Part shown: positions 1-10,311 of the stretch, piece after piece
Numbering within the stretch: the stretch's first letter is position 1
Layout of the letters: the number at the start of each line of letters is the position of its first letter
Source: Planotetraspora mira
Lineage (GTDB): Bacteria; Actinomycetota; Actinomycetes; Streptosporangiales; Streptosporangiaceae
Length of the DNA stretch: 64,000 bases
NCBI RefSeq assembly: GCF_016863275.1
Contig: NZ_BOOO01000016.1
Location: 124,001 to 188,000, forward strand
Direction of reading: 5' to 3'
Translations under genes and position numbers: made by a program
Notes under the pieces: model-generated
Database searches by the model: none
Told to the model about the DNA's origin: nothing
Seen by the model: only the letters and a program-made list of their open reading frames with translations

Positions 1-598
1 CGTGCTGCCTGTTGTGGAGCGGCCTGAGCAGCGGGCCCACGGCCCCGACCATCAGCGGCACGCCGATGAGCACGACCAGTCCCAGGGGCGGCGACGTGGA
101 CAGCAGGATCACCGTCACCGTGGCGACCGCGACGAACGCGCCCGTGCCGCGGAGCAGGATCTCCATCGCGTTGCCGATGTGGGCGATGTCGGAGTTGCCG
201 ACGCTGACGACCTCGCCGGTCGACAGTCTTTTCGGCAGCGTCGCACCCAGCCGGGTCGCCTGGCGGGTGGTGACCTGGACCGTCCGGTAGGACGCCCCGA
301 GCCAGGTGAGCACCGCGAACCGGTGCCGCAGGACGCCCGTCACCGCCTGGATCACGCCCAGGCCGAAGATCGCGGCCGACCACTCCACCAGGACATTCGT
401 ACGGCCGTCCGCCAGCGCGTCGATCGCCCTGCCCAGTGCGGCGGGGACGAGCGCCTGCGCCAGCCACCACAGGATCGCCAGGCCGATGCCGACGAGCAGC
501 GGCCACTTCTGGACACGCGCCACCCACCACAGGTACCGGATGGGACTGCGGGCGTCTGGAGTGCCGGGATCGGCGACAGGCAAGGAAATCATGGTCAT
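1..598 (-). CDS. ABC exporter, N-terminal transmembrane domain (partial)
   Basis: I translated this minus-strand frame directly; it is open from an ATG at 598 (second in-frame ATG at 592) to the window edge, so only the first ~199 residues are visible. It has several hydrophobic helices (around WPLLVGIGLAILWWLAQALV, then a run near the window edge) and ends with PLLRPLHNRQ, which matches the loop following TM3/4 in type I (ABC_membrane) exporters. The ATPase half would lie outside the window. It is divergent from the HTH/Clp-N pair across two palindromic operators, so the HTH protein may control it. The substrate cannot be told. No good Shine-Dalgarno precedes either ATG. Confidence 0.75.
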   Translation of the reverse strand, partial: MTMISLPVADPGTPDARSPIRYLWWVARVQKWPLLVGIGLAILWWLAQALVPAALGRAIDALADGRTNVLVEWSAAIFGLGVIQAVTGVLRHRFAVLTWLGASYRTVQVTTRQATRLGATLPKRLSTGEVVSVGNSDIAHIGNAMEILLRGTGAFVAVATVTVILLSTSPPLGLVVLIGVPLMVGAVGPLLRPLHNRQH

Positions 599-644
599 TC
601 TAGGCTCGCAAGATCGCAGGTCACCGGGCAAATGGTTTTCTGTC

Positions 645-688
645 GTCAACCGAGGTTGACATGGGGAGGATTGTCAACTTAGGTTTAC
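645..688. promoter_or_regulatory. Two palindromic operators embedded in divergent promoters
   Basis: GTCAAC-CGAG-GTTGAC (645-660) and GTCAAC-TTAG-GTTTAC (673-688) are two copies of one inverted repeat, 28 bp apart centre to centre. TTGACA at 656-661 and TAGGTT at 680-685 (18 bp spacer) form a plus-strand promoter that would start transcription at about the ATG at 692 (leaderless). On the minus strand TTGACA at 677-672 and TCGGTT at 653-648 form the mirror-image promoter for the ABC gene. Each operator thus covers the -35 of one promoter and the -10 of the other. Confidence 0.7.
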
Positions 689-691
689 GGC

Positions 692-925
692 ATGAGCGAC
701 ACGGCACAGCTGGCCAACGACGCCGGCAGCCGCGACCCAGCGATAGGGCTGCGGGCCGTACGGGCCCTGCGATTGCTGGTCGAGCGGCTGGAAGCACTGC
801 AGGTGGAGAACGCCCGCAACGCGGGGTGGTCCTGGCAGGACATCGCGCTCCTGCTGGGGGTCACGCGGCAGGCGGTCCACAAGAAGTACGCGGGCGGACG
901 GGGACTGATGAGGCGGGAGAAGTAG
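692..925 (+). CDS. Small helix-turn-helix DNA-binding protein
   Basis: 77 residues. The second half reads SWQDIALLLGVTRQAVHKKY, a textbook helix-turn-helix with the recognition helix at about residues 53-66; the first half is a likely helical dimerisation segment (VRALRLLVERLEALQ). It is probably a repressor acting on the two palindromes immediately upstream, the second of which ends 3 bp before its ATG; autoregulation is inferred from position. The promoter -10 (TAGGTT, 680-685) lies 6 nt upstream of the ATG and there is no well-spaced SD, so the mRNA is probably leaderless. The Clp-N gene follows after 3 bp, and such HTH/Clp-N pairs are common in actinomycetes. Confidence 0.8.
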   Translation: MSDTAQLANDAGSRDPAIGLRAVRALRLLVERLEALQVENARNAGWSWQDIALLLGVTRQAVHKKYAGGRGLMRREK

Positions 926-928
926 ACG

Positions 929-1501
929 ATGTTCGAACGATTCACCGACGAGGCCCGGCAAGTGGTCAAGCTCGCCCAGGGGAACGCCCGGAGCCTCCGG
1001 CACAACCACATCGGGACCGAGCACCTTCTCCTCGGCATCCTCGAGCAGCCGGACACCATGTCCGCGCGGCTCGTCAACAGGCACGGACTGAACCACGAAC
1101 AGGCCGCGGAGGCGGTGACGCGCGTTCTCGGCACCCTGCCGATCGGCGACATCGACGCGGACGCCCTGGACTCCATCGGCATCGATCTGGCGGCGGTACG
1201 CGAGAAGGTCGAGGCCGCATTCGGGCCGGGGGCCCTCGACCGCCATCCGAGCAGGGACCGGCGAGGCGGCCTGGTCAGCGGCCGCGGCATCCCCTTCACC
1301 CCACGTGCCAAGAAGGTCCTCGAACTGTCGCTGCGTGAGGCCCTCGCGCTCAAGAGCCGCGACATCCGCGACGGCCACATCCTCCTCGGCCTGCTCCGCG
1401 AGGGGGAGGGCCTCGGTGTCAGGATCCTCTCCGACGCCGGCATCGACCTTCCGGCCCTTCGCGTGGAGATCCGCGCCGAGATGGAAACCCCTCCCCGGTA
1501 G
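929..1501 (+). CDS. Clp N-terminal (double repeat) domain protein
   Basis: 190 residues starting MFERFTDEARQVVKLAQ, with the two Clp_N repeats: residues ~1-75 (NHIGTEHLLLGILEQ) and ~105-180 (RDIRDGHILLGLLREGEG). These are the substrate/adaptor-binding modules of ClpC/ClpA, but the AAA+ modules are absent: the protein ends just after the second repeat. It may bind ClpC substrates or modulate Clp protease; function is inferred from the domain only. It lies 3 bp after the HTH gene and is probably co-transcribed with it from the palindrome-controlled promoter. Confidence 0.85.
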   Translation: MFERFTDEARQVVKLAQGNARSLRHNHIGTEHLLLGILEQPDTMSARLVNRHGLNHEQAAEAVTRVLGTLPIGDIDADALDSIGIDLAAVREKVEAAFGPGALDRHPSRDRRGGLVSGRGIPFTPRAKKVLELSLREALALKSRDIRDGHILLGLLREGEGLGVRILSDAGIDLPALRVEIRAEMETPPR

Positions 1502-1610
1502 AAGCCCTTCACGGGCGCGCGGACCGCACGACTCGGCGGCGGTACGTGAGACGCCGATGTGGCGGACGCGCGTGGGCGACGTCCACCACACCGGCACAGG
1601 AATGCGCGCT

Positions 1611-2351
1611 CTACTTCGACGCGGTCTTGAGATAGTCGGCGTTCATCCGGGCGATCGCGTCCAACGGGATGCCCTTCGGGCACACCGCGGTGCACTCCCC
1701 CGTGTTGGTGCAACCGCCGAAGCCCTCGGCGTCCATCTGCTCGACCATGGCCTTCGCCCGCGCGGCCCGCTCGGGCTGCCCCTGCGGGAGCAGGCCGAGG
1801 TGGGTGATCTTGGCCGCCGTGAAGAGCGAGGCCGACCCGTTCGGGCAGGCGGCCACGCAGGCGCCGCACCCGATGCAGGTGGCCGCGTCGAACGCCGCGT
1901 CCGCGTCGTCCTTGGGAACCGGGACGGCGTGGGCGTCGGGCGCGGATCCCGCGGGAACGGAGATGAACCCACCGGCCTGGATGATCCGGTCGAAGGATGA
2001 CCTGTCCACCACGAGGTCCTTGACCACGGGGAACGGCGCCGCGCGCCAGGGCTCGATCGTGACGGTGGCGCCGTCCTCGAAGTGCCGCATGTGCAGCTGA
2101 CAGGTCGTCGTCGCGCGCTGCTCGCCGTGGGCGACGCCGTTGATGACCATGCCGCACATGCCGCAGATGCCCTCGCGGCAGTCGTGGTCGAAGGCGACGG
2201 GATCGTCGCCCTCGAGGGTCAGCCGCTCGTTCAGGACGTCGAGCATCTCCAGGAAGGACATGTCCGGTGAGACGTCCTGGACCTCGTAGGTCACCATCCG
2301 TCCGCGATCCGACGAGCCGTTCTGGCGCCAGATCTTGAGGGTCAGGTTCAT
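1611..2351 (-). CDS. sdhB: Succinate dehydrogenase/fumarate reductase iron-sulfur subunit (b558-type complex II)
   Basis: 246 residues. Carries the three Fe-S clusters between FAD and quinone. The N-terminal [2Fe-2S] ligands are in [10 protein letters not shown] with a later Cys in [18 protein letters not shown] binds one C-terminal cluster, and [14 protein letters not shown] completes the set. Last gene of the minus-strand sdhC-sdhA-sdhB operon: it begins 31 bp after the sdhA stop. It differs clearly from the second SdhB at 12198, so the two are not a recent duplication. The start [10 protein letters not shown] is the usual one for the family. Confidence 0.95.
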   Translation of the reverse strand: MNLTLKIWRQNGSSDRGRMVTYEVQDVSPDMSFLEMLDVLNERLTLEGDDPVAFDHDCREGICGMCGMVINGVAHGEQRATTTCQLHMRHFEDGATVTIEPWRAAPFPVVKDLVVDRSSFDRIIQAGGFISVPAGSAPDAHAVPVPKDDADAAFDAATCIGCGACVAACPNGSASLFTAAKITHLGLLPQGQPERAARAKAMVEQMDAEGFGGCTNTGECTAVCPKGIPLDAIARMNADYLKTASK

Positions 2352-2382
2352 GCCCGCTTCCCCTTGCCTGCGTGGCGCTCGC

Positions 2383-4310
<1,928 letters not shown>

Positions 4311-4314
<4 letters not shown>

Positions 4315-5042
4315 TTCACCACTCCGATCATCACGGCTAGGGGTACGGCGACGAATCCGGCCACGAGCACGGCGGAGATCACGGTCGAAGCCGTCTTGAG
4401 TGCCTTGTACCGGTGGGCCAGGCCGAGCGTCTGGAGCGCGCTCCACATGCCGTGCCGCAGGTGGAGGCCGACCATCGCCAGGGCGACCACGTAGAACACC
4501 GTGACCCACCAGCGGTCGGGCGCGAACCCGGCCACCACCCGGTCGTACGGCATGGCCTCCCCGCCCTTGGGGTTCACCACCCCGAACGTGAGGTCGAGCA
4601 GGTGCCAGATCACGAAAAGCAGGATGATGACGCCGCCGTAGCGCATGGTCCGCGTGGCGTACCCTCCGGCCTGCGGCTTCACCCGGGCCGCGTACTTCAC
4701 GGGCCGCGCCTTGGCGGCACGCCTGGCCAGCGACACCGCCGACCACATGTGCAGCACGACGGCTACCGTGAGGCCGATCTCGGCGATGGTCAGCAGGGTG
4801 CGGTTCGGCAACGCGGGCGAGCCCACCGTCCGCAGCCATTCGGCGTAGTGGTTGAAGGAGTCGGCGCCCAGGAACACCTTGAGGTTCCCCAGCATGTGGC
4901 CGACCAGGAAGAGCACGAGGACGGCGCCCGTGACGGCCATGACCGCCTTCTTGCCGTTCGACGAGCCGTAGAAGCCGCGGGGGCGCCTCCGCACGGGGGC
5001 GGCGGGCGCGCGGTCCACCTTGTGGTCAACAGTGGCTGTCAC
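4311..5042 (-). CDS. sdhC: Succinate dehydrogenase cytochrome b558 subunit
   Basis: About 243 residues, five predicted membrane helices, with conserved haem-ligand-type histidines in [20 protein letters not shown] and LHLRHG. This is the single-polypeptide, di-haem b558 anchor, which transfers electrons to quinone. Start chosen as GTG 5042: TAGCGT (minus 5056-5051) lies 8 nt upstream and TTGGAC 19 bp before it, giving a leaderless mRNA. An in-frame TTG at 5081 would add 13 residues with no RBS. Divergent from a LysR gene; a T-N11-A palindrome is centred about 67 bp upstream of the proposed transcription start. Confidence 0.88.
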
Positions 5043-5101
5043 ATCGGGAAACGCTAGGCAGAACCGTGTTCGGGCGTCCAAGTCATCGCAGGTCTGGTTT
5101 C

Positions 5102-5118
5102 GATAGCCGGGGGCTATC
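5102..5118. promoter_or_regulatory. LysR-type binding site (T-N11-A palindrome) upstream of sdhCAB
   Basis: GATAGCC-GGG-GGCTATC is a perfect inverted repeat containing the T-N11-A core expected for LysR-type regulators. Its centre (5110) is about -67 from the inferred sdhC start, where an activating LysR dimer usually sits. A further half-site GGCTATC occurs at 5196-5202, overlapping the likely -10 (TAGGCT, 5194-5199) of the divergent lysR gene, which would allow autorepression. Confidence 0.7.
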
Positions 5119-5207
5119 CGCCGTGCCCGGCGGGGTTGACAGGCCTTGACGGCTTCGGCCCGGTGCGACCAATCTCACAGAGTGGACAGGTCGTAGGCTA
5201 TCGACAC

Positions 5208-6152
5208 GTGCAGTTCCAACAGCTGGCCTACTTCCTCGCGGTGGCCGAGGCCCGGCACTTCACCCACGCCGCCGAGCGGATGCGGGTCGCCCAGCCGTCC
5301 CTGAGCAAGCAGATCAAGGCTCTCGAGACCGAGCTGGGGGCGCCCCTGTTCAGCCGCGCCCGGGGCAACGTCACGCTCACCCCCGCAGGGGAGGCCCTCC
5401 TCCCCCTCGCACGGCGCATGCTGGCCGACGCCGAGACGGCCCGGCGTGAGGTGGCCGAGCTCGCCGGTCTCCGGCGAGGGCGTGTACGGCTCGGCGCGAC
5501 GCCCTCCCTGTGCGCGGGGCTCCTCGCGGACGTGCTGGCCCGCTTCCACGGCGACTATCCCGGCGTAGAGCTCCAGGTCGAGGAGGGCGGCTCACGCGAC
5601 CTCGTCCGCGACCTGGCGAGGGGACAGCTCGACCTCGCGCTCATCATCCTGCCCCTGCAGAGCAGCGACCCCTCTCTGGTCACCGAGGAGATCCTCCGGG
5701 AGGACCTCGTGGTCGCCTCGGCCGCCAAGCCGGGCCGCAGGCCGCACATGCGGATCGACGAGCTGCGCGGACGCCCCCTGGTGATGTTCCGGCGCGGCTA
5801 CGACCTGCGCGAGGCGACGCTCACCGCGTGCAGGCAGGCGGGGTTCGAACCCCGGTTCGCCGTGGAGGGCGGAGAGATGGACGCGGTCCTGCGGTTCGTC
5901 GAGGCCGGTCTGGGGGTCGCCGTGGTCCCCTCGATGGTGCTCGACGGCCGGCCGGGGCTGGTGGGAACCCCGATCCTCCCGGGGCTGCGCAGGACCGTCG
6001 CCCTCGCCCACCGCAAAGACGTCGAACCGACGCGAGCGGCCCAGGCCTTCCGTTCCGAGCTCCTGTCCTTCCTGGTGGAGGCGGCCGCCATGGGAACTCT
6101 GTCTCCGGGGATAGAGGCACTCACCCATCAAGAGCCAGGCGAGAATTCGTAA
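5208..6152 (+). CDS. LysR-family transcriptional regulator, probable regulator of sdhCAB
   Basis: 314 residues from GTG 5208. Residues 1-60 form the winged HTH typical of LysR regulators (QFQQLAYFLAVAEARHFTHA, VAQPSLSKQIKALE), followed by a periplasmic-binding-like effector domain (RVRLGATPSLCAGLL onward). The frame is open upstream to 5136, but HTH homology starts at VQFQQL and TAGGCT ends 8 nt before this GTG, so a leaderless start is preferred. It is divergent from sdhCAB with a perfect T-N11-A palindrome between, so control of that operon is likely; the effector is unknown. Confidence 0.88.
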   Translation: MQFQQLAYFLAVAEARHFTHAAERMRVAQPSLSKQIKALETELGAPLFSRARGNVTLTPAGEALLPLARRMLADAETARREVAELAGLRRGRVRLGATPSLCAGLLADVLARFHGDYPGVELQVEEGGSRDLVRDLARGQLDLALIILPLQSSDPSLVTEEILREDLVVASAAKPGRRPHMRIDELRGRPLVMFRRGYDLREATLTACRQAGFEPRFAVEGGEMDAVLRFVEAGLGVAVVPSMVLDGRPGLVGTPILPGLRRTVALAHRKDVEPTRAAQAFRSELLSFLVEAAAMGTLSPGIEALTHQEPGENS

Positions 6153-6202
6153 ATTGACGGTAAGATTTCCCGATCGTGTTCCCGACGCTTCGAGAGGCGT
6201 AA

Positions 6203-7396
6203 GTGATCACGGCCTCGCCCGATCTGCCCGACCCGCTCACCCTCCTGCTGATCGAGGATGATTCGGCCGACGCGTTCCTCGTCGAGGAACTGCTCGCGAA
6301 CGCCGAGCGACCACCGAAGATCACTTGGGCCCGCACTCTGGCCGAGGGGCGCGAGCGGCTGACCGACGACGTCCACTGCGTGCTCGTCGACCTGTCCCTG
6401 CCGGACGCGTCCGGCCTGGAGGCCCTCGAGCAGGTGCTGTCCATGGTCTCGGACACCGCCGTGCTGGTGCTCACCGGCCTCAACGACGCGCACGTCGGGA
6501 TCGAGGCGGTGGCCGCCGGCGCCCAGGACTTCCTGGTCAAGCAGGACGTGGACGACCGGCTGCTGATCCGCGCCATCCGCTACGCCATCGAGCGCAAGCG
6601 CGCCGACGTCGCCATGCGCGAACTGGTCGAGGAACGGATCGTCGGACAGGAGAACGCGCGCCTGGAGCGCGGACTGCTCCCTGTCCCGCTGCTCGCCCCG
6701 GGTTCCCTCCTGGACCACCAGACGAGATATCTGCCCGGGCGGGTGCGCGGCCTGCTGGCCGGCGACTTCTGGGACACCGTGCAGACCGCCGACGGCGCGG
6801 TGCACATCCTCATCGGCGACGTCTGCGGTCACGGGCCCGACGAGGCCGCCCTCGGCACGGCTCTGCGCATCGGCTGGCGCACGCTCGTCCTCGCCGGCCA
6901 CACGGGCGACGAACTGCTGGCGACGCTCGACACGCTGCTCAGGAACGAGCGGAAGTCACCGGAGATCTTCACGACCCTGTGCACCGCCACCATCGATCCT
7001 GAGCTCCGCAACGCCCGCATGCACGTGGTCGGCCATCCGTCTCCGCTCGTGATCAGGAACGGCGTCGTGGACATCGTCACCGACATCCCGTCGGGGCCGC
7101 CGCTCGGCATCTTCGACGACGTCGTCTGGAATCCCGTCGACATCCCTCTGGGCGACACGTGGTCGCTCCTGCTCTACACCGACGGGCTCATCGAGGCGAC
7201 GACCGGGCCCGGCCGCGACCTGCTGGGCACGGACGGCCTGGCCGACATCGTCCGCGACCACGGCGGCGTCGACCTCGACCGGATCATCGCCCAGGTCGGC
7301 GACACGCTGAACGACGACGTGGCCGCCATGCTGATCTCCCGGAACGGCTCAGGAGACGGCTTCAGCGACGACTTCCAGGAGGCCGGGAGGTCATGA
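6203..7396 (+). CDS. Response regulator fused to PP2C/SpoIIE-type phosphatase
   Basis: 397 residues. Residues ~10-130 are a receiver domain with acidic pocket IEDDSAD and phospho-acceptor Asp in VLVDLSLPD. Residues ~190-385 are a PPM/SpoIIE phosphatase: AGDFWD, IGDVCGHG, GHPSPL and LLYTDGLIEA supply the metal-binding aspartates. This architecture (RsbU/RssB-like) generally dephosphorylates anti-sigma-factor antagonists. GTG start preceded by GAGAGG. Its stop overlaps the ATG of the next gene by 4 bp, so it is translationally coupled to the histidine kinase, its likely partner. No anti-sigma factor or antagonist is encoded nearby. Confidence 0.9.
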   Translation: MITASPDLPDPLTLLLIEDDSADAFLVEELLANAERPPKITWARTLAEGRERLTDDVHCVLVDLSLPDASGLEALEQVLSMVSDTAVLVLTGLNDAHVGIEAVAAGAQDFLVKQDVDDRLLIRAIRYAIERKRADVAMRELVEERIVGQENARLERGLLPVPLLAPGSLLDHQTRYLPGRVRGLLAGDFWDTVQTADGAVHILIGDVCGHGPDEAALGTALRIGWRTLVLAGHTGDELLATLDTLLRNERKSPEIFTTLCTATIDPELRNARMHVVGHPSPLVIRNGVVDIVTDIPSGPPLGIFDDVVWNPVDIPLGDTWSLLLYTDGLIEATTGPGRDLLGTDGLADIVRDHGGVDLDRIIAQVGDTLNDDVAAMLISRNGSGDGFSDDFQEAGRS

Positions 7397-8967
7397 TGAA
7401 ACCGGAGCCTCTCGCACCGCTGGCGCCCCATACCGGCAGGCGGGGGCTCCCCCTGGCCCGGTGGTTCGTCCTCGCCGGCACGGCATCCGCCCTCGTCTTC
7501 GTGCTGGGGGTCACCGCGATCCTGCTGACGCTCAGCACGACGCGCCAGGCCAGGGAGACGCTGGTCGACGTGATCGACCCCGCGACGCTGCACACCCTGG
7601 AGATCTCCACCGCCATCCAGGCCCAGGAGAGCGCCATCAGGGGATACGGCCTGACGACCGACCAGCAGTACCTCACGGCGTACCGCCAGGGCGTCGCCGC
7701 CGAGCAGACCGCCACCGCCGCCACCGCCGCGCTGATCCCCCGTCTCCCCGAGGCGCCGGCCGTACGAGCCGGGCTGGACCGGCTGTCCGCGGCCTCGGCC
7801 GACTGGCGGCGTGACTACGCGGAGAAGATCGTCGAAGCGGTGCCCACATCCGGGACCAGGGCGGTGAACCGCGACACGGCGAAGGTCAACGTCGAGCGCT
7901 TCGCCCGTGTCCGCGCGGCGCTGAACGCGCAGCAGAACCAGCTGAACCGGCTCCACGACATCGGCAGGAGCAGTCTGTACGACGGCTGGAACACCATCTA
8001 CGTCGCAGTCGGTGCGCTCGTGGTCGCCGTGGTGGCCGCGGTGATCGGCTGCGCGTTCATCGTGCGCAGGGTCGTGGTCCGGCCGGTGGCACAGCTCGCC
8101 GGACAGGTCAGGACGGTGGCCGCCGGAGACTTCGACCACGAGCTCGGCGTCGACCGGCCGTACGAGCTGCGGGAGTTGTCCGCACACGTCGACGGCATGC
8201 GCAGGCGCATCGTCTCCGAGTGGCGGGCGGCGGTGGAGACGCGCCAGCAACTCTCCGACCAGACCAGGGAGCTCACGCGCTCCAACGGCGAGCTGGAGCA
8301 GTTCGCCTACGTGGCCAGCCACGACCTGCAGGAGCCGTTGCGGAAGGTGGCGAGCTTCACCCAGTTGCTCGAACAGCGCTACGGCGACCAACTCGACGAC
8401 CGCGCCCGCCAGTACATCGCCTTCTCGGTCGACGGCGCCAAGCGGATGCAGCTGCTCATCAACGACCTGCTCGACTTCTCCCGGGTCGGCAGGGTCGGCG
8501 GGGACCTCCACCCGGTGCGGTCCGCCGACGCGCTGGACGCGGCCCTGCACAACCTCGACGCCCTCCTGTCCGACGCGGACGCCGTCGTCACGCACGACGA
8601 CCTGCCGGAGGTCCTCGGCAACGTGCCGCTGCTGACCCAGCTGTTCCAGAACCTGGTCGCCAACGCCGTGAAATTCCGCTCCGCCGATCCGCCCCGCGTC
8701 CACATCGGCGTACGGCGGAACGACGCGATGTGGGAGTTCAGCTGCTCGGACAACGGCATCGGCGTCGACCCCCGGTACGCCGACCGGATCTTCCTGATCT
8801 TCCAGCGTCTGCACCCGCGCGACGTCTATCCAGGTAGCGGCATCGGACTCGCCCTCTGCCGCAAGATCGTCGAATACCATGGCGGCCAGATCTGGCTCGA
8901 CTCCGGGGAGGGGCCAGGAGCCACGTTCCACTGGACGCTGCCGACCGTGGGAGAACCCGATGCCTGA
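7393..8967 (+). CDS. CHASE3-HAMP sensor histidine kinase
   Basis: 524 residues. N-terminal TM ([20 protein letters not shown]), extracellular CHASE3-like helical domain (~residues 45-190, including [20 protein letters not shown]), second TM (~200-222), HAMP, then HisKA with the phospho-His in [13 protein letters not shown] and HATPase_c motifs ([31 protein letters not shown]). The H-box type and partner genes resemble phytochrome-family kinases, but no photosensory domain is present. ATG preceded by GGGAGG and overlapping the upstream stop; it overlaps the next gene by 8 bp. It should phosphorylate either or both neighbouring receivers. Confidence 0.92.
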   Translation: MMKPEPLAPLAPHTGRRGLPLARWFVLAGTASALVFVLGVTAILLTLSTTRQARETLVDVIDPATLHTLEISTAIQAQESAIRGYGLTTDQQYLTAYRQGVAAEQTATAATAALIPRLPEAPAVRAGLDRLSAASADWRRDYAEKIVEAVPTSGTRAVNRDTAKVNVERFARVRAALNAQQNQLNRLHDIGRSSLYDGWNTIYVAVGALVVAVVAAVIGCAFIVRRVVVRPVAQLAGQVRTVAAGDFDHELGVDRPYELRELSAHVDGMRRRIVSEWRAAVETRQQLSDQTRELTRSNGELEQFAYVASHDLQEPLRKVASFTQLLEQRYGDQLDDRARQYIAFSVDGAKRMQLLINDLLDFSRVGRVGGDLHPVRSADALDAALHNLDALLSDADAVVTHDDLPEVLGNVPLLTQLFQNLVANAVKFRSADPPRVHIGVRRNDAMWEFSCSDNGIGVDPRYADRIFLIFQRLHPRDVYPGSGIGLALCRKIVEYHGGQIWLDSGEGPGATFHWTLPTVGEPDA

Positions 8968-9397
8968 CTTCCGCCCCATCGAGGTGCTCCTCGTCGAGGA
9001 CGACCCCGGCGACGTCCTCCTGACCAGGGAGGCGTTCTCCTACAACAAGGTCGGCAACCGGTTACACGTGGTGCACGACGGCGAGCAGGCGCTGATGTTC
9101 CTGCGCGGTGAGGGCGCCTACGAGGCGATGCCGCGGCCCGACCTGGTCCTGCTCGACCTGAACCTGCCCCGGGTCGACGGCTTCGAGGTTCTGCAGGAGA
9201 TCAAGAACGATCAGGATTTGCGGATCATCCCGGTGGTGATCCTCACCACATCGGAAGCGGAGCAGGATATCCTTAAGGGTTACAACCTGCATGCAAACGC
9301 GTACGTGACAAAACCGGTGGACTTTGACCAGTTCATTCGCGTGGTGCGACAGATCGACGATTTCTTCGTGACTGTGGTCAAACTGCCGGGGAAGTGA
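8960..9397 (+). CDS. Single-domain response regulator (Rcp1/CheY-like)
   Basis: 145 residues, a stand-alone receiver: [15 protein letters not shown] (acidic pocket), [15 protein letters not shown] (phospho-Asp), ILTTSEAE (switch Thr) and [10 protein letters not shown] (conserved Lys). The 'DPGD...TREAF' form is that of Rcp1-type regulators that pair with phytochrome-like kinases. No output domain, so it acts as a phospho-relay or protein-binding partner. Last gene of the three-gene signalling operon. Its stop codon lies inside the first CRP-like box that precedes the second sdh operon. Confidence 0.9.
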   Translation: MPDFRPIEVLLVEDDPGDVLLTREAFSYNKVGNRLHVVHDGEQALMFLRGEGAYEAMPRPDLVLLDLNLPRVDGFEVLQEIKNDQDLRIIPVVILTTSEAEQDILKGYNLHANAYVTKPVDFDQFIRVVRQIDDFFVTVVKLPGK

Positions 9398-9434
9398 CGG
9401 GAATCACAGACGGTTGGGAGTGACCCTCCTCACA
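9393..9434. promoter_or_regulatory. Tandem CRP/GlxR-like boxes upstream of the second sdh operon
   Basis: AGTGA-CGGGAA-TCACA (9393-9408) and AGTGA-CCCTCC-TCACA (9419-9434) both match the CRP-family consensus TGTGA-N6-TCACA in nine of ten positions. Centre spacing is 26 bp. They lie 66-107 bp upstream of the first sdh gene. CRP-family (GlxR) control of succinate dehydrogenase is known in corynebacteria; application here is inference. Confidence 0.65.
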
Positions 9435-9499
9435 CTTCGGGATGTGGCCGTCGTAATGTTTCCCCCACCATAAGCGTGCCAGAGGGTGGAAAGTCTCCG

Positions 9500-10300
9500 A
9501 TGACCCAGACAACGGCCGAGAGCCCGACAAGCAAACAGCGAGCGCAACTGAAGGTGCGCACGCTCCGCACCGACAGGTGGTGGCTGGTCCCGGCGCTGAC
9601 ATTCGCCGGACTGATGTCATTCCTGATCTACGGAGTCTGGGCGATCTTCGACAAGAGCTACTTCGCAGAGCCGTACATCGCGCCGTTCTCGTCGCCCTGC
9701 CTGGCGACGTCCTGCCCGGAGGGGGCCCGCTTCCTCGGGCTCGCGCCGTTCGGCGACTGGTACGGCCTGCCGCCCGGCCTCCTCATCCTCGGCCTGCCGG
9801 GTGGTTTCCGGCTCACGTGTTACTACTACCGCAAGTCGTACTACCGGTCGTTCTGGCTGTCACCGCCGGCGTGCGCCGTGTCCGAGCCGCACACGAAGTA
9901 CTCGGGCGAGACCAGGCTCCCGCTGATCATCCAGAACGTCCACCGCTACTTCTTCTACCTCGCCGTGGTCATCGGCGCGATCCTGGCCTACGACGCGGTG
10001 CTCGCGTTCAGGGACGAGCACGGCAACTGGGGCCACGTGGGTCTCGGCACGATCATCCTGGTGGCCAACGCCGTCCTGATCGCCTGCTACACCCTCGGCT
10101 GTCACTCCTGCCGGCACATCACCGCCGGCCGCCTGAACCACTTCTCCAGGCACCCGATCCGATACAAGGCGTGGACCTTCGTCTCGAAGCTCAACGCCAG
10201 GCACCAGCAGTTCGCCTGGGCCTCGATGTACTCGGTCATGATCGCGGACCTCTATGTGCGCCTGGTCGCCAAGGGCGTCATCAACTTCCCGTTCGCTTAA
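9500..10300 (+). CDS. Succinate dehydrogenase membrane subunit (mycobacterial Sdh1-like)
   Basis: 266 residues with about five membrane helices (WWLVPALTFAGLMSFLIYGV near residue 30, YFFYLAVVIGAILAYDAVL, IILVANAVLIACYTLGC, a C-terminal one around SMYSVMIADLYVR). It precedes a flavoprotein and an Fe-S protein in the order of mycobacterial Sdh1 (Rv0249c-Rv0247c type), whose membrane subunit has this size and is unlike the b558 family. Conserved His/Cys in LGCHSCRH could bind cofactors. ATG 9500 has the SD GGTGGAAAG about 7 nt upstream; a GTG at 9476 is the alternative. First gene of the operon, downstream of two CRP-like boxes. Confidence 0.85.
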   Translation: MTQTTAESPTSKQRAQLKVRTLRTDRWWLVPALTFAGLMSFLIYGVWAIFDKSYFAEPYIAPFSSPCLATSCPEGARFLGLAPFGDWYGLPPGLLILGLPGGFRLTCYYYRKSYYRSFWLSPPACAVSEPHTKYSGETRLPLIIQNVHRYFFYLAVVIGAILAYDAVLAFRDEHGNWGHVGLGTIILVANAVLIACYTLGCHSCRHITAGRLNHFSRHPIRYKAWTFVSKLNARHQQFAWASMYSVMIADLYVRLVAKGVINFPFA

Positions 10301-10311
10301 GGATTCTCAAC

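Noticed and set aside
2-682. Long plus-strand open frames opposite the ABC exporter
   Set aside because: Arg/His/Gln-rich composition without domains; the minus-strand frame has clear TM helices and an exporter motif.
674-2157. Minus-strand frames of 307 and 490 residues over the HTH/Clp-N genes
   Set aside because: Low-quality composition; the plus-strand genes carry unmistakable HTH and Clp_N motifs and the sdhB frame is separate.
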